NCBI GenBank assembly: GCA_025024175.1
Contig: QCXZ01000041.1
Span: forward strand, 42,217,786-42,281,785
Direction: 5' to 3'
Origin: Rhyzopertha dominica
Taxonomy: Eukaryota > Arthropoda > Insecta > Coleoptera > Bostrichidae
Length of the DNA: 64,000 bases
Made by a program: the position numbers and the translations under genes. This document shows, piece by piece, positions 50,301-54,609 of this stretch. Position 1 is the stretch's first letter. Every line of letters begins with the position of its first letter. The notes under the pieces are model-generated. The model did no database searches. It saw nothing but the letters and a program-made list of their open reading frames with translations, and was not told where the DNA came from.

Positions 50301-52926
50301 AAAAATTCGAGTAATTCATCAGGTGTAGGTAGCGATAAACTCGTTATTGGCTCCCATAAATTACCAACATTTATAAACCAGCCTCAACCATCAGGGGTGT
50401 TATAAGAAGAAGCGAAATAATGTGTATTCTCAATGCATAATCCACTGATATGTCATACGATTAGTAAATCGCGACGTTAGAAAGGTGTCACCCCCGTATA
50501 AATGATACAATTTTTATTTGACCAATAAGTATCGAATTTGACAGACTACAAGAATACACAATCTAAAGTCATATTTATCACATGATATAATTGCCGTCAT
50601 TTTACTACTATATTAGGTCTCTGTCAGTTCTTTCCGTTATTTTTAGTACTTCTGTATAGTTAAGACTTCCATACAGCAATACTTCAACCCAACTTTTGGA
50701 AGATCTTGATGAAGAGACGACCGAGAATGTTTTACATTTTCCACTTTATTATTGTGTTTTGAATCCCGTAATGATAATGAGCGCACTGAGGAAGACGGAA
50801 AAAAAAAGAAAAAACAGCTTAAGTGGCAGTTTAGTTGACTAAATTAATATAGAAGTGATAAGTATTGACGTGTGACAAAATTGTTTTAATCATTTCATTA
50901 CAGTACAAGACAGGTACAATTTCAATATATAAAAGTAACAACGACGTATTTTATAATAACAATTAATGATTATGACCTTTACGTGTATGTATTTCGATCA
51001 TAAATAATACTGACTAAACTTACGTAAACAAGGCAAATCTAGACATCGTGCTTAGACTTAAGCCGACAACGGGTATTTAGCTTTGGTGGCTGGTATAGGT
51101 ACCTGATTTATGGAACGTTCGTTGATGCCTCATTAGGCCAACGATAATTACTGCGCACGGAGCTCATAAACAGGATAATTGCAAGGATTCTCTAATGACA
51201 ACAATATCACAGCTACACTAAACGATGACGAGTATTTGTAGATAAGTAAGTAAGTAATGTCATGAGGCCTGTGCAGTATTTATTGACCCTGACATACAAA
51301 ATAACATTATTTTTTACATAATCACCGTGCACTTCAAGACATCTATTCCACCTAAGTTCTAGCATAGTTATCCTCTTTTCAAAACATTCGGGGTTTTGAT
51401 CACATAAAGATTCGTTGATTGATGTCATGACTTCGCCAACACTGTTAAATTTGTTTCCCAGAAGACCTCGCCGAATACATTCATTGAGCTTTGAAAATAA
51501 ATAAAAATCACTACGAGCTAAGTCTGGTGAGTATAGTGTATGCGCATCAATTCGAAACCTGCACTGTGTATTGCATTTGAAACCACAAAGCTTTTTATGC
51601 ATTGGAACGTTATACTGGTGGAACAGAATTCCATAGGACAACTTTCCTCCTCTTTTCTCCTTAATGATGGAATTGCGCAGTTGAGTAATCAACGTGACAT
51701 AATACTAGCCCGTGATTGTCTAGCCACGTAGTCAGTTAACAAAATTTGTTCGGCAGCTCCGAAAATCGAAGCCATAATCTTACCAGCTGAGGGTTGAACC
51801 TTAAATCTGCGNAGTAGCGGAGAGCTCCGATGCCGTCATTCCTTATTACTTTGAAATCCGGATAGGAAGTAGTGAACCCACGTTTCATCAAATGTAACAA
51901 AGCGACTCAAAAATATTTTTTGGATTACTGTTAAACGGTGCCAAATTCGCTTCTGAAGTGATGACCTTTTCACGCTTTTGTTCGGGCGTCAACATTCGGG
52001 ATACCCATCTTGCAGACATGTTATGTTGCCCCACATAGTAATTCATTAGTGTTGCCATGATAGCAATTGAAAGGCCTACTTTTTCTGCTAAGCGCCTAGT
52101 AGCTAACTGACGATCTTCTTCAATCAAGTCACAGACAAGATTAAAATTTTCTTCAGTACACAGTATGAGGGCGACCAACACCATTTGCATGTTAGCAAGT
52201 TTTTCTGTCACATCCAAACTGTCGTTTTTCACTACCTGATATGAAAATGCATCACCCCCAAGTACACCAATCATATCGTTATGAATCTGTTGGGGTATTA
52301 AACCTTTTTTCTGAAAATATTTAATAACGACATCAACCTCGATTTTCTCAGTTTTCCGAAATCTTTGGAGAGGTTCTATTTTAATACAGCAAAGTTTCTA
52401 ACAAACAAACAATTTTGACACTTTGATAGATAAAGAAGAAATGGTTTGCATTGTTATGCTAACTTTATTTCAACGCCTACTACTAGTACGTTAGGGACAA
52501 CAAATACTGCACATCTCTGGCATACTAATGATATCTTTTAAAAGACATAACATGAATGATGACAATCCCTAACCACTGAATGCGGCATTCTCTATTAACT
52601 AAACCGCCTTGACGAGGTGAGAAACCCCATCAATTACCAGCTAACCCGTTCACTAGGAAAAGCACTCACCTATTGTCCGTGTAATTCGTTGAATCTATGT
52701 GAGTAACTGGTCCAGTGGTGACGTCGACTCCCATAGAGCCGATGTCGAGTGAAGCGTATGCTTTCCTGCCGGGACCACTTGAAAGGGGCGCCTTCACACC
52801 GTGTCCCATGTTGCATATGTCGTCTAATTCTTGATACAACTCCTCGTAGAGGTCCTCCGTATTGGAGTTCAAGGCGTCATCCAAACGAGCGGGGTCCAGA
52901 TGATAGTTCGGGTTCTCGTAGCTCAT
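5189..52926 (-). CDS. Fe65: Fe65/APBB-family adaptor protein (WW + two PTB domains), spliced from 10 coding exons
   Basis: Predicted cytoplasmic/nuclear adaptor. In the known family the WW domain binds proline-rich partners, PTB1 binds nuclear and receptor partners, and PTB2 binds the YENPTY tail of amyloid precursor proteins (APPL in insects). Ten exons join with matching phases and GT-AG sites into 1878 nt (625 residues plus TGA). Layout: YENPNY at residues 3-8; acidic linker; WW about 171-201 (LPPGWEKHE, then GPYYWHIKSG); charged linker with a likely helix about 235-258; PTB1 about 275-412 (FAVRSLGWVE, then IRVWGVGRDNGRDFAYVARD); linker 413-458; PTB2 about 459-588 (VLRAQYLGSM, AECRVRYLSFLGIGK, LRYQKCLDA); Ser/Lys-rich tail. 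The order and these motifs match the vertebrate Fe65 family, whose members are somewhat longer, mainly at the N-terminus. Odd points: the second WW tryptophan is Arg197, and the first intron is about 35 kb. Family assignment is very secure; which vertebrate paralogue is closest is not resolved. Further alternative exons cannot be excluded. Confidence 0.95.
5397..5573 (-). CDS. Fe65: Fe65 exon 9 (residues 518-576; second half of PTB2)
   Basis: Acceptor ctgtttacag, donor gtaagt, both phase 0 (59 codons). It encodes DDKLIAECRVRYLSFLGIGK, then NVKQCAFIMHTAQDTFMAHI and FHCEPSSGALCKTIEAACK, which aligns with the distal strands and the start of the C-terminal helix of Fe65 PTB2. Confidence 0.97.
5574..7480. 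other. Fe65 intron 8, distal part
   Basis: AT-rich intronic sequence with homopolymer runs. No coding exon or recognisable element was seen up to the TIR element at 7481. A TIR-like caaggtgtttca at 6770 has no visible partner. Confidence 0.5.
7481..8384. mobile_element. 904-bp non-autonomous DNA transposon with TIRs
   Basis: The ends are inverted copies of AAAGCGATTTCCATTTGTA followed by GCGGTT. Several AGCGGTTAC-like sub-terminal repeats lie inside both ends, and each end also carries a perfect TGACGTCA. The interior has a 100-codon open frame (7720-8022) without recognisable transposase motifs. No clear target duplication could be fixed, so the superfamily is open. It lies in Fe65 intron 8. 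Confidence 0.75.
7778..7960 (+). repeat. Diverged internal tandem copies of about 65 bp inside the TIR element
   Basis: acaagacagatggaa at 7779 and acaagacagttggaa at 7899 begin two copies that both continue with a cattctaat/cgttctaat block and end near a cagtcgt/gagtcgt block. Roughly three quarters of positions match by eye. Confidence 0.6.
8385..8847. other. Fe65 intron 8, proximal part
   Basis: AT-rich, with a short (TAGC)n tract near 8731-8747. No gene. Confidence 0.5.
8848..9050 (-). CDS. Fe65: Fe65 exon 8 (residues 450-517; first half of PTB2)
   Basis: Acceptor gattttatttgcag; donor gtaagt after GGT. It encodes QSFPTPMEEPKKVLRAQYLG, SMQVMQATGMEVLNDAID and SVNVAVAPSMITI, matching the first strands and helix of the APP-binding PTB2 domain. 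An alternative gt one codon earlier would break the frame of exon 9, so the later donor is used. Confidence 0.96.
9260..9507 (-). CDS. Fe65: Fe65 exon 7 (residues 367-450; end of PTB1 and inter-PTB linker)
   Basis: Acceptor ttgctctacag, donor gtaagt. It encodes DFAYVARDRSTRKHMCHVFR, then CDMPARTIANTLRDICKKIM, the final strand and C-terminal helix of PTB1. The rest is a basic, Asn/Arg-rich linker to PTB2 that is poorly conserved in the family. Ser450 is split with exon 8. Confidence 0.96.
9508..12308. other. Fe65 intron 6
   Basis: 2.8 kb of AT-rich intron splitting PTB1. The only structured element seen is the hairpin at 11745-11840; the rest shows no exon or transposon signature. Confidence 0.6.
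11745..11840. repeat. 96-bp near-perfect hairpin (MITE-like)
   Basis: Arms 11745-11789 and 11796-11840 (45 bp each) are inverted copies with only a few mismatches and a 6-base loop. The inner part contains caaactttt/aaaagtttg. No TA or longer target duplication is evident. Confidence 0.85.
12309..12436 (-). CDS. Fe65: Fe65 exon 6 (residues 325-367; PTB1 core)
   Basis: Acceptor cttcttttgcag, donor gtatgt. It encodes GKDLFMDLDEGALKLIDPEN and then QPIHTIRVWGVGRDNGR; the IRVWGVGRD motif is nearly invariant in Fe65 PTB1 domains. Phase 2 at the end completes Arg367 with the first base of exon 7. Confidence 0.97.
12497..12695 (-). CDS. Fe65: Fe65 exon 5 (residues 258-324; start of PTB1)
   Basis: Acceptor aattgaattttag, donor gtaagt after GAT (phase 0). 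It encodes RRSYPARPEPESKERPIR, then FAVRSLGWVEIAEEDLTPER, a hallmark of the first Fe65 PTB domain, followed by SSKAVNKCIVDLS and ending WGD. It is separated from exon 4 by a very short 53-bp intron and from exon 6 by a 60-bp intron. Confidence 0.97.
12749..12980 (-). CDS. Fe65: Fe65 exon 4 (residues 181-258; second half of WW, charged helix)
   Basis: Acceptor ttgtatttcag; Asp181 is split across the junction. It encodes DNDGPYYWHIKSGTIQREVP, the rest of the WW domain, then a Ser-rich linker (about 205-245) and a strongly charged stretch DLEERKRKEELAF typical of the region before PTB1 in this family. Where vertebrate Fe65 has Trp in TQWEPP, this protein has Arg197 (codon CGC at 12933-12931). 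The donor is a weak gtagac after TTCAA, but it is the only gt giving the phase required by exon 5. Confidence 0.92.
12981..13611. other. Fe65 intron 3 (within the WW domain)
   Basis: 631 bp. A TIR-like tacagggtgatacg at 13146 has no visible partner. GC rises toward exon 3 (13530-13590). No gene. Confidence 0.55.
13612..13817 (-). CDS. Fe65: Fe65 exon 3 (residues 112-181; linker and first half of WW domain)
   Basis: Acceptor cttgttccag, donor gtttgt after GAGG. It encodes an acidic/charged linker (LTELSRKNNKDNRDDDE, a QLNNDLYAVPVKRRS stretch, SPEEIDSSSPDKERSDDSD), then LPPGWEKHE, the first strand of the WW domain with its first tryptophan at residue 176. The intron splits the WW domain between strands 1 and 2. 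KRRSQKSP is a candidate basic nuclear-localisation or phosphorylation patch (inference). Confidence 0.93.
14400..14990 (+). pseudogene. Tc1-like transposase relic
   Basis: Interrupted frames show C-terminal Tc1 transposase motifs. An ERWMCLRGM block corresponds to the region before the second catalytic residue, PIEHLWEKLDE-like words appear around 14805-14845, and a CPRRADVTKIREHT-like ending lies at 14945-14990. Many stops and frameshifts are present; no TIRs were found. Confidence 0.6.
14991..17620. other. Rest of Fe65 intron 2
   Basis: AT-rich sequence without a recognised exon or element; the short open frames at 15121-15312 and 16014-16594 have no domain support. Confidence 0.5.
17621..17698 (-). 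CDS. Fe65: Fe65 exon 2 (residues 86-112)
   Basis: A 78-nt exon between an acceptor (gtttgttatag) and the donor gtacgt. The incoming phase completes an Arg codon from exon 1; the outgoing phase (AA) makes Lys with the G of exon 3. It encodes a polar linker, GIENNGNAMCPTDIGKMQTN followed by RSPRE. A competing downstream gt (gtaaat) would leave the wrong phase for exon 3, so the upstream donor is preferred. No domain is visible. The exon is supported by phase consistency on both sides rather than by family conservation, so it could be alternatively spliced; its length is a multiple of three (26 codons), so skipping it would keep the frame. Confidence 0.75.
18720..19115 (-). pseudogene. Relic of a transposon-encoded protein (IGEDADL / GCDTTS motifs)
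   Basis: On the minus strand one frame reads VAIIGEDADLIVLLIALAPP (about 19060-18998), and another reads GCDTTSFIYNKSKRG further along (about 18905-18860). These two motifs occur in this order in a family of insect transposon-associated nuclease-like proteins with VIGEDTDLLVLL and FTGCDTTSA words. Frame changes and stops show it is dead. Family naming is from memory of the motifs. Confidence 0.5.
19200..20985. other. Intron 1 stretch with a CpG-retaining island (19780-20060)
   Basis: The segment 19780-20060 keeps many CG dinucleotides and is less AT-rich than its flanks, with no convincing coding frame. The rest is AT-rich with no element recognised. Confidence 0.4.
20990..21480 (-). pseudogene. 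Tc1/mariner-superfamily transposase C-terminal relic
   Basis: The minus strand contains PPRSPDLTP (around 21395-21370), the motif before the last catalytic residue in insect DDE/DDD transposases, preceded by an IGRR-like word. A TIR-like end with tatgcgaacc lies at 20990-21020 (tacagaatgtcttaac, then aaaagtatgcgaacc). Stops interrupt it. Confidence 0.55.
21481..24037. other. Intron 1 stretch, no gene recognised
   Basis: Short open frames on both strands (the longest is 103 codons at 23590-23901, minus) lack domain or splice support. Two moderately CpG-rich patches (22240-22440 and 23600-23930) may be old repeats or regulatory DNA. Confidence 0.4.
24040..25924 (+). mobile_element. Complete-ended 1885-bp Tc1/mariner-superfamily transposon with long TIRs
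   Basis: Starts CAGGGTCACTACGAAG and ends CTTTGTAGCGACCTGG, flanked by TA (24038-24039 and 25925-25926). The terminal inverted repeats are unusually long: about 385 bp on the left (24040-24425) and about 335 bp on the right (25590-25924), diverged but aligned throughout, including a shared actggtgataattttc block at the inner edge. It encloses a broken transposase. Confidence 0.9.
24447..25495 (+). pseudogene. Broken DDE transposase of the 1885-bp element
   Basis: N-terminal helix-turn-helix words (LTEHDRIEILMIGYGDR; STVIKTLQRFDDTGGV; SVQQRALTHHISRRSI) are followed, after stops and frameshifts, by a QQDGAPPHFAVNVSGYLNA block (about 25156-25215) and a WGYLKNGIYADRP block (25304-25342). This is the insect transposase type with a QQDGAPPH core and a final DFFLWGYLK-like motif. 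Several stops and at least three frameshifts make it inactive. Confidence 0.85.
25927..30585. other. Intron 1 stretch with a GC-rich island at 26160-26700
   Basis: The island at 26160-26480 is CpG-rich and runs into an open frame (26487-26699, +) whose product starts with a hydrophobic, signal-peptide-like MGLNLKWVSFWWLFYCHIDA. No partner exon, domain or strong donor was found. The remaining 4 kb is AT-rich; a modest CpG patch lies at 29200-29400. No other gene was recognised. Confidence 0.35.
30590..31000 (+). pseudogene. DDE transposase relic (WYDTHG / VMDNAKYHS type)
   Basis: Frames across one ambiguous base (30659) read WYDTHGVVEKGLSK, NAPPSRGKIIIIMHVGGIND and then IVMDNAKYHSQQ (about 30935-30965). 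These are the consecutive blocks around the catalytic aspartates of an insect DDE transposase family. Frameshifts separate the blocks, and nothing recognisable follows. Confidence 0.65.
31401..31450. repeat. 50-bp hairpin with GC-rich stem
   Basis: Arms 31401-31421 and 31430-31450 (21 bp, one mismatch) with the core cattctcgggtgt/acacccgagaatg and an 8-base loop. It sits immediately beside the 3' tail of the CR1-like LINE. Confidence 0.85.
31455..33345 (-). mobile_element. 5'-truncated CR1-group-like non-LTR retrotransposon
   Basis: Minus-strand RT: GYDQITLDMLKYSPP, then KVCEKVIAEQLSAHL, HQSGFRKSYSCITALLNITD, FMLDFLKAFDTINYQLL, FPQGSVLGPILFTIY (about 32750-32700) and a YADDSQLYY active site (about 32670-32640), then the C-terminal domain (32406-32062). 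Frameshifts separate these blocks. The 3' end is AATAAAGACGATTTATTATT with trinucleotide repeats (31490-31455), the tail style of CR1-like elements. Confidence 0.85.
33350..34475. other. Intron 1 stretch with CpG-retaining island (34000-34400)
   Basis: 33350-33720 is T-rich low-complexity sequence. 33980-34400 is markedly richer in CpG (for example ggaacgcgcgcggtcggcgc at 34362) with no exon recognised: a candidate regulatory element. Confidence 0.4.
34595..35700 (+). repeat. Gag-segment direct repeats of about 130 bp, 0.97 kb apart
   Basis: 34609-34738 and 35577-35698 share gagattattaattgct or its variant, ctacaagaaactgaccgtga, gagattatgaac and agtaaagtttaaatgcattg. The 0.83 kb between them is GC-richer and not recognisably gag. 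Either a segmental duplication or insertion of an unknown element could have caused this. Confidence 0.75.
36480..36930 (-). repeat. GC-rich inserted block, probably a retroelement tail
   Basis: Much more GC/CpG-rich than the flanking BEL/Pao sequence, so probably a later insertion or an old promoter-like island. It contains a perfect small hairpin ggacg-ttt-cgtcc at 36521-36533 and a minus-strand CTGAAGATGATCATC word near 36550. The elements resemble Penelope-type tails but no protein motif confirms this. Confidence 0.35.
37445..40125. other. Intron 1 stretch with CpG-retaining island (39280-39860)
   Basis: 39280-39860 keeps many CG dinucleotides and short open frames on both strands, with no recognisable domain. 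The rest is AT-rich. A catctagcggtg word at 37541 recurs at 33648 and may mark LTR remnants. Confidence 0.4.
40670..41712 (-). mobile_element. Gag-only mini LTR retrotransposon with complete ends (1043 bp)
   Basis: Two 148-bp LTRs (40670-40817 and 41565-41712) start TG, end CA and differ at about five positions. The 5-bp target duplication CGGGC lies at 40665-40669 and 41713-41717. In minus orientation the 5' LTR is followed by a primer-binding-site-like TTGGTGACACCCCGACG, and a purine run (AAAGGGA, complement of 40820-40826) precedes the 3' LTR. Only a gag segment lies between: protease, RT and integrase are absent, so the copy needed proteins from elsewhere. Confidence 0.92.
40848..41495 (-). 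pseudogene. Gypsy-type gag of the mini element, one internal stop
   Basis: One 215-codon frame from ATG at 41495 to the stop at 40850-40848. It contains VSRVAIRIPSFWLTDPEVWF, QVEKQLELGGI, FNYVVGNLDP and EVRDIIQKPPENGKY, then a TAA at 41228-41226, then an in-frame remainder with VPEDLVRSLWLGQLPSSIEA and ILATQSKADTAMVAELADAV. These are standard gag words of insect gypsy elements. The frame is otherwise intact on both sides of the stop. No zinc knuckle is visible, consistent with a 3' deletion. Confidence 0.85.
42275..46125. other. Intron 1 stretch, mostly featureless
   Basis: AT-rich with short open frames lacking support. It holds only the LINE tail at 43060-43160. Confidence 0.45.
43060..43160 (+). 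mobile_element. LINE 3' tail fragment
   Basis: Ends ataacaataaagacgat followed by (ATT)n at 43122-43153. The word AATAAAGACGAT plus trinucleotide repeats is the same as at the 3' end of the CR1-like LINE at 31455-31490 (opposite strand), so it is probably a severely truncated copy of a related family. Confidence 0.6.
46133..46168. repeat. Perfect 14-bp stem hairpin
   Basis: ccagaatagataca (46133-46146) and its exact complement tgtatctattctgg (46155-46168) with an 8-base spacer, at the 3' boundary of the Jockey-like LINE. Confidence 0.9.
46886..47030. repeat. Dispersed repeat, copy B: palindromic 145-bp insertion in the LINE
   Basis: The ends are inverted: cgttgaaaact, cattttgcgctacgtgg at 46886-46917 against ccacgtagagaaaaatg, agttttcaacg at 46999-47030. 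The interior tattgtggattaaac and caagaattaattcaagaaaa match copy A at 5011-5070. It lies between two coding blocks of the Jockey-like LINE. Confidence 0.75.
47561..49111. other. Intron 1 stretch with CpG-retaining island (48000-48340)
   Basis: 48000-48340 is GC/CpG-richer and contains the perfect palindrome aaagggcatgcccttt (48071-48086), whose centre GGGCATGCCC fits a p53-type decamer. No exon was recognised. Confidence 0.4.
49114..49952 (-). mobile_element. Internally deleted mariner element (839 bp)
   Basis: The ends are inverted (CGAGGGTGATGTCAAAATTC on the left; complement CGAGGGTCATATCATAATTC on the right), with TA on both sides (49112-49113 and 49953-49954). The minus strand has a mariner N-terminal fragment (VKDDHRNWRPHTVTDN, then IVATIMEEDRMNKQ, 49702-49540) and a SSDMSPPDFVLF word near 49380, matching the region around the last catalytic residue. 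The catalytic middle is missing. Confidence 0.85.
49955..51259. other. Intron 1 stretch, no gene recognised
   Basis: AT-rich. Minus-strand frames near 50050-50420 give a faint protein-like string with stops that could not be assigned to a family. Confidence 0.4.
51262..52522 (-). mobile_element. Mariner element copy with broken transposase
   Basis: The ends share GTGCAGTATTTATTG/GTGCAGTATTTGTTG followed by CCCT in inverse orientation (near 51274 and 52515); exact borders are uncertain. The minus-strand transposase begins near 52350 with FGKTEKIEVDVVIKYFQKKG, then CDLIEEDRQLATRRLAEKVG and MSARWVSRMLTPEQKREKVI (52274-51888), and resumes at 51692-51260 with YSPDLARSDFYLFSKLNECI and EKRITMLELRWNRCLEVHGD. 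The frames are interrupted around 51700-51890. Confidence 0.87.
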
Positions 52927-52937
52927 AAGTCCATTCT
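52670..52937 (-). CDS. Fe65: Fe65 exon 1 of the coding series (start codon, residues 1-85)
   Basis: The exon is preceded on the minus strand by a pyrimidine-rich acceptor (tctccttgcag), so at least one non-coding exon lies upstream. The chosen ATG is at 52926-52924 and the exon ends with AG before gtgagt (phase 2). The peptide opens MSYENPNYHLDP and continues with an acidic stretch (EDLYEELYQELDD), then Gly/Ser/Thr-rich sequence. An earlier ATG at 52934 is out of frame and stops after three codons. The YENPNY motif resembles the PTB-binding motif of APP cytoplasmic tails. The exon is compact and CpG-containing compared with its flanks, as expected for coding sequence. Confidence 0.87.
52923..52934 (-). 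promoter_or_regulatory. Three-codon upstream ORF overlapping the Fe65 start
   Basis: Reading ATG GAC TTA TGA, the uORF starts in a strong context (A at -3, G at +4), and its stop overlaps the main ATG as ATGA. The main ATG has a weak context (C at -3). This arrangement can favour termination-reinitiation or damp translation; that effect is inference. Confidence 0.45.
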
Positions 52938-53389
52938 CTGCAAGGAGAAAGAGGATAGGTCAGCAATAGCGCTCGTATGTCAAAATTAATACGGTACATA
53001 TAAAAGATGTCACTAATAATTATTGTTGTCATGAAATTAAGACTTAAATGCGGTAAAAGTTGTTTGCTAAACTGGCGCGGCGTCTACACAATCAATACTG
53101 GTGCCATTCATGCCATAATTAACGTGAAAGGATTGTCAACGATCTTTATATCATATAAAGACAACATGTGTATACGTTTTTGGCGATTGAACACTGTTTG
53201 ACCTTAAAAAGGTAAAAATAATCGCCACTAGAAAAAATCTAGCCTGGTGATTTATCAACAAGCACAGAAACGAAAGAACTGGAGTCTAGTTATTGTGCTG
53301 AACGCAAATGCACTATTTGTCGAACAAAAAGATATACATAATGGTTTCAGTAAACTTTTTGGAGCAACTGAATACACCAAATAGTGAAT
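52938..53389. other. Upstream intron next to coding exon 1
   Basis: Because exon 1 starts at an acceptor, this is intronic. A pyrimidine tract precedes the acceptor. Nothing else was recognised. Confidence 0.5.
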
Positions 53390-53713
53390 TCAATGCAAAA
53401 TATTGAAAAAAATAGGCTTTGGAGCCGTGAGGCCATATAATGTGAAAGTGTCGTCGACATAAAGAAGCCAGATTTTAGGTTTAAGGTCTAATGACTCTAA
53501 AGCTATTTGTTCAAAGACTTCCATGAATATGTTTGCCACTACTGGTGACAATGGGAAACCCTTAGGTGCACCAGAAATTTGTCGGTAGAATTCACCATGA
53601 AATGTGAAATACGTTGAAGTGAGATATTTTTCTACCAAGTCGTGGATTCTAGAATTAGAACTTTTGTAAACAAGGAAGCGACGCCGTCGAAACTGACTGC
53701 CTATAGTCAACAC
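53390..53713 (-). mobile_element. Penelope-like reverse transcriptase fragment
   Basis: An open 107-codon minus-strand frame reads VEKYLTSTYFTFHGEFYRQI, SGAPKGFPLSPVVANIFMEV, FEQIALESLDLKPKIWLLYV and DDTFTLYG. The order APKGFPLSPVVANIFME then YVDDTF is diagnostic of Penelope-like RTs. Flanking blocks of the element are not visible. Confidence 0.88.
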
Positions 53714-54364
53714 TTCAGAAAAATGTAGTACACTTGAGTAAAATGCTTAATAATGAACTATCCAAAGCGTTTTTTTTTGGCAAAAACTTTAAAATGGCTA
53801 AAACTGTTTCACCTTATAAAAATGAAAACTCAAGAACTCGCTCCCGAGTATCTCTATTTATAATGGAATAAGATTTTAGCAGCAAGAACATTATATTTCC
53901 AAACGAGGAGTGACATCACCAACTTTTGCTATTTAAAATCTCTGAGCGCTTAGCGGCTGTGGCGCCACTTTAAATTCTACGAAAAAAGGTATTGCCTTTA
54001 GAAGAGAGTCAGTTTTCAGCGTTCTTGCCCGGATGTTATCCAAACCTTCTAGTTCCTTTTGGTAGCAACTGCGATGAAATCATTTTACTTTATGGAAAAG
54101 GGCATATCAACTGTATAGGACATCCATTTTGTGGCATCTATGCATACATATGCATCTTGGTGCATCGCAGTGCGCTGTCGTTTTACTCTACCTAGTTGGT
54201 GTTTACACATAAGTGTGACCCCAACACACTCCATGTACTAACTAAATTACAGTAAAGTGTAACACAAAATGCTTAAATCACAACAATATTCGTGTTAATT
54301 AGAAGTGTTAGTGCAAGCTGAGATCTGAATTTTTCAAAACAGTTTATCGAGTACCGACCATGAA

Positions 54365-54605
54365 AGCCTGAGGATCACCAATGAAGAGAAGTTTTAGTTA
54401 TATAAACAAAAATGCTTCCTTGCGGTACTCCTTCAGTAATTTCGATTTCTTCAGAGTAGTGGTAATACAACTTGACGGTGTTCCTACGATACTGATTTTG
54501 TTTTCTCAAAATATACTATGGTGACTGAGCGCAAATTAATGCAATCTTAATGGCACCAAAAGCTTTACTATAGTCGAGTACTGCTATGCTCGTAGTTATT
54601 TAGTT
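54365..54605 (-). mobile_element. Small LINE reverse transcriptase fragment
   Basis: Minus-strand words: AVLDYSKAFGAIKIAL, then HYSEEIEITEGVPQGSI, corresponding to the first catalytic Asp block and the GVPQGS block of LINE RTs. Frameshifted and short. Confidence 0.7.
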
Positions 54606-54609
54606 ATTC

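Noticed and set aside
50050..50420. Protein-like minus-strand string as a gene
   Set aside because: Stops occur at short intervals and no family could be recognised.
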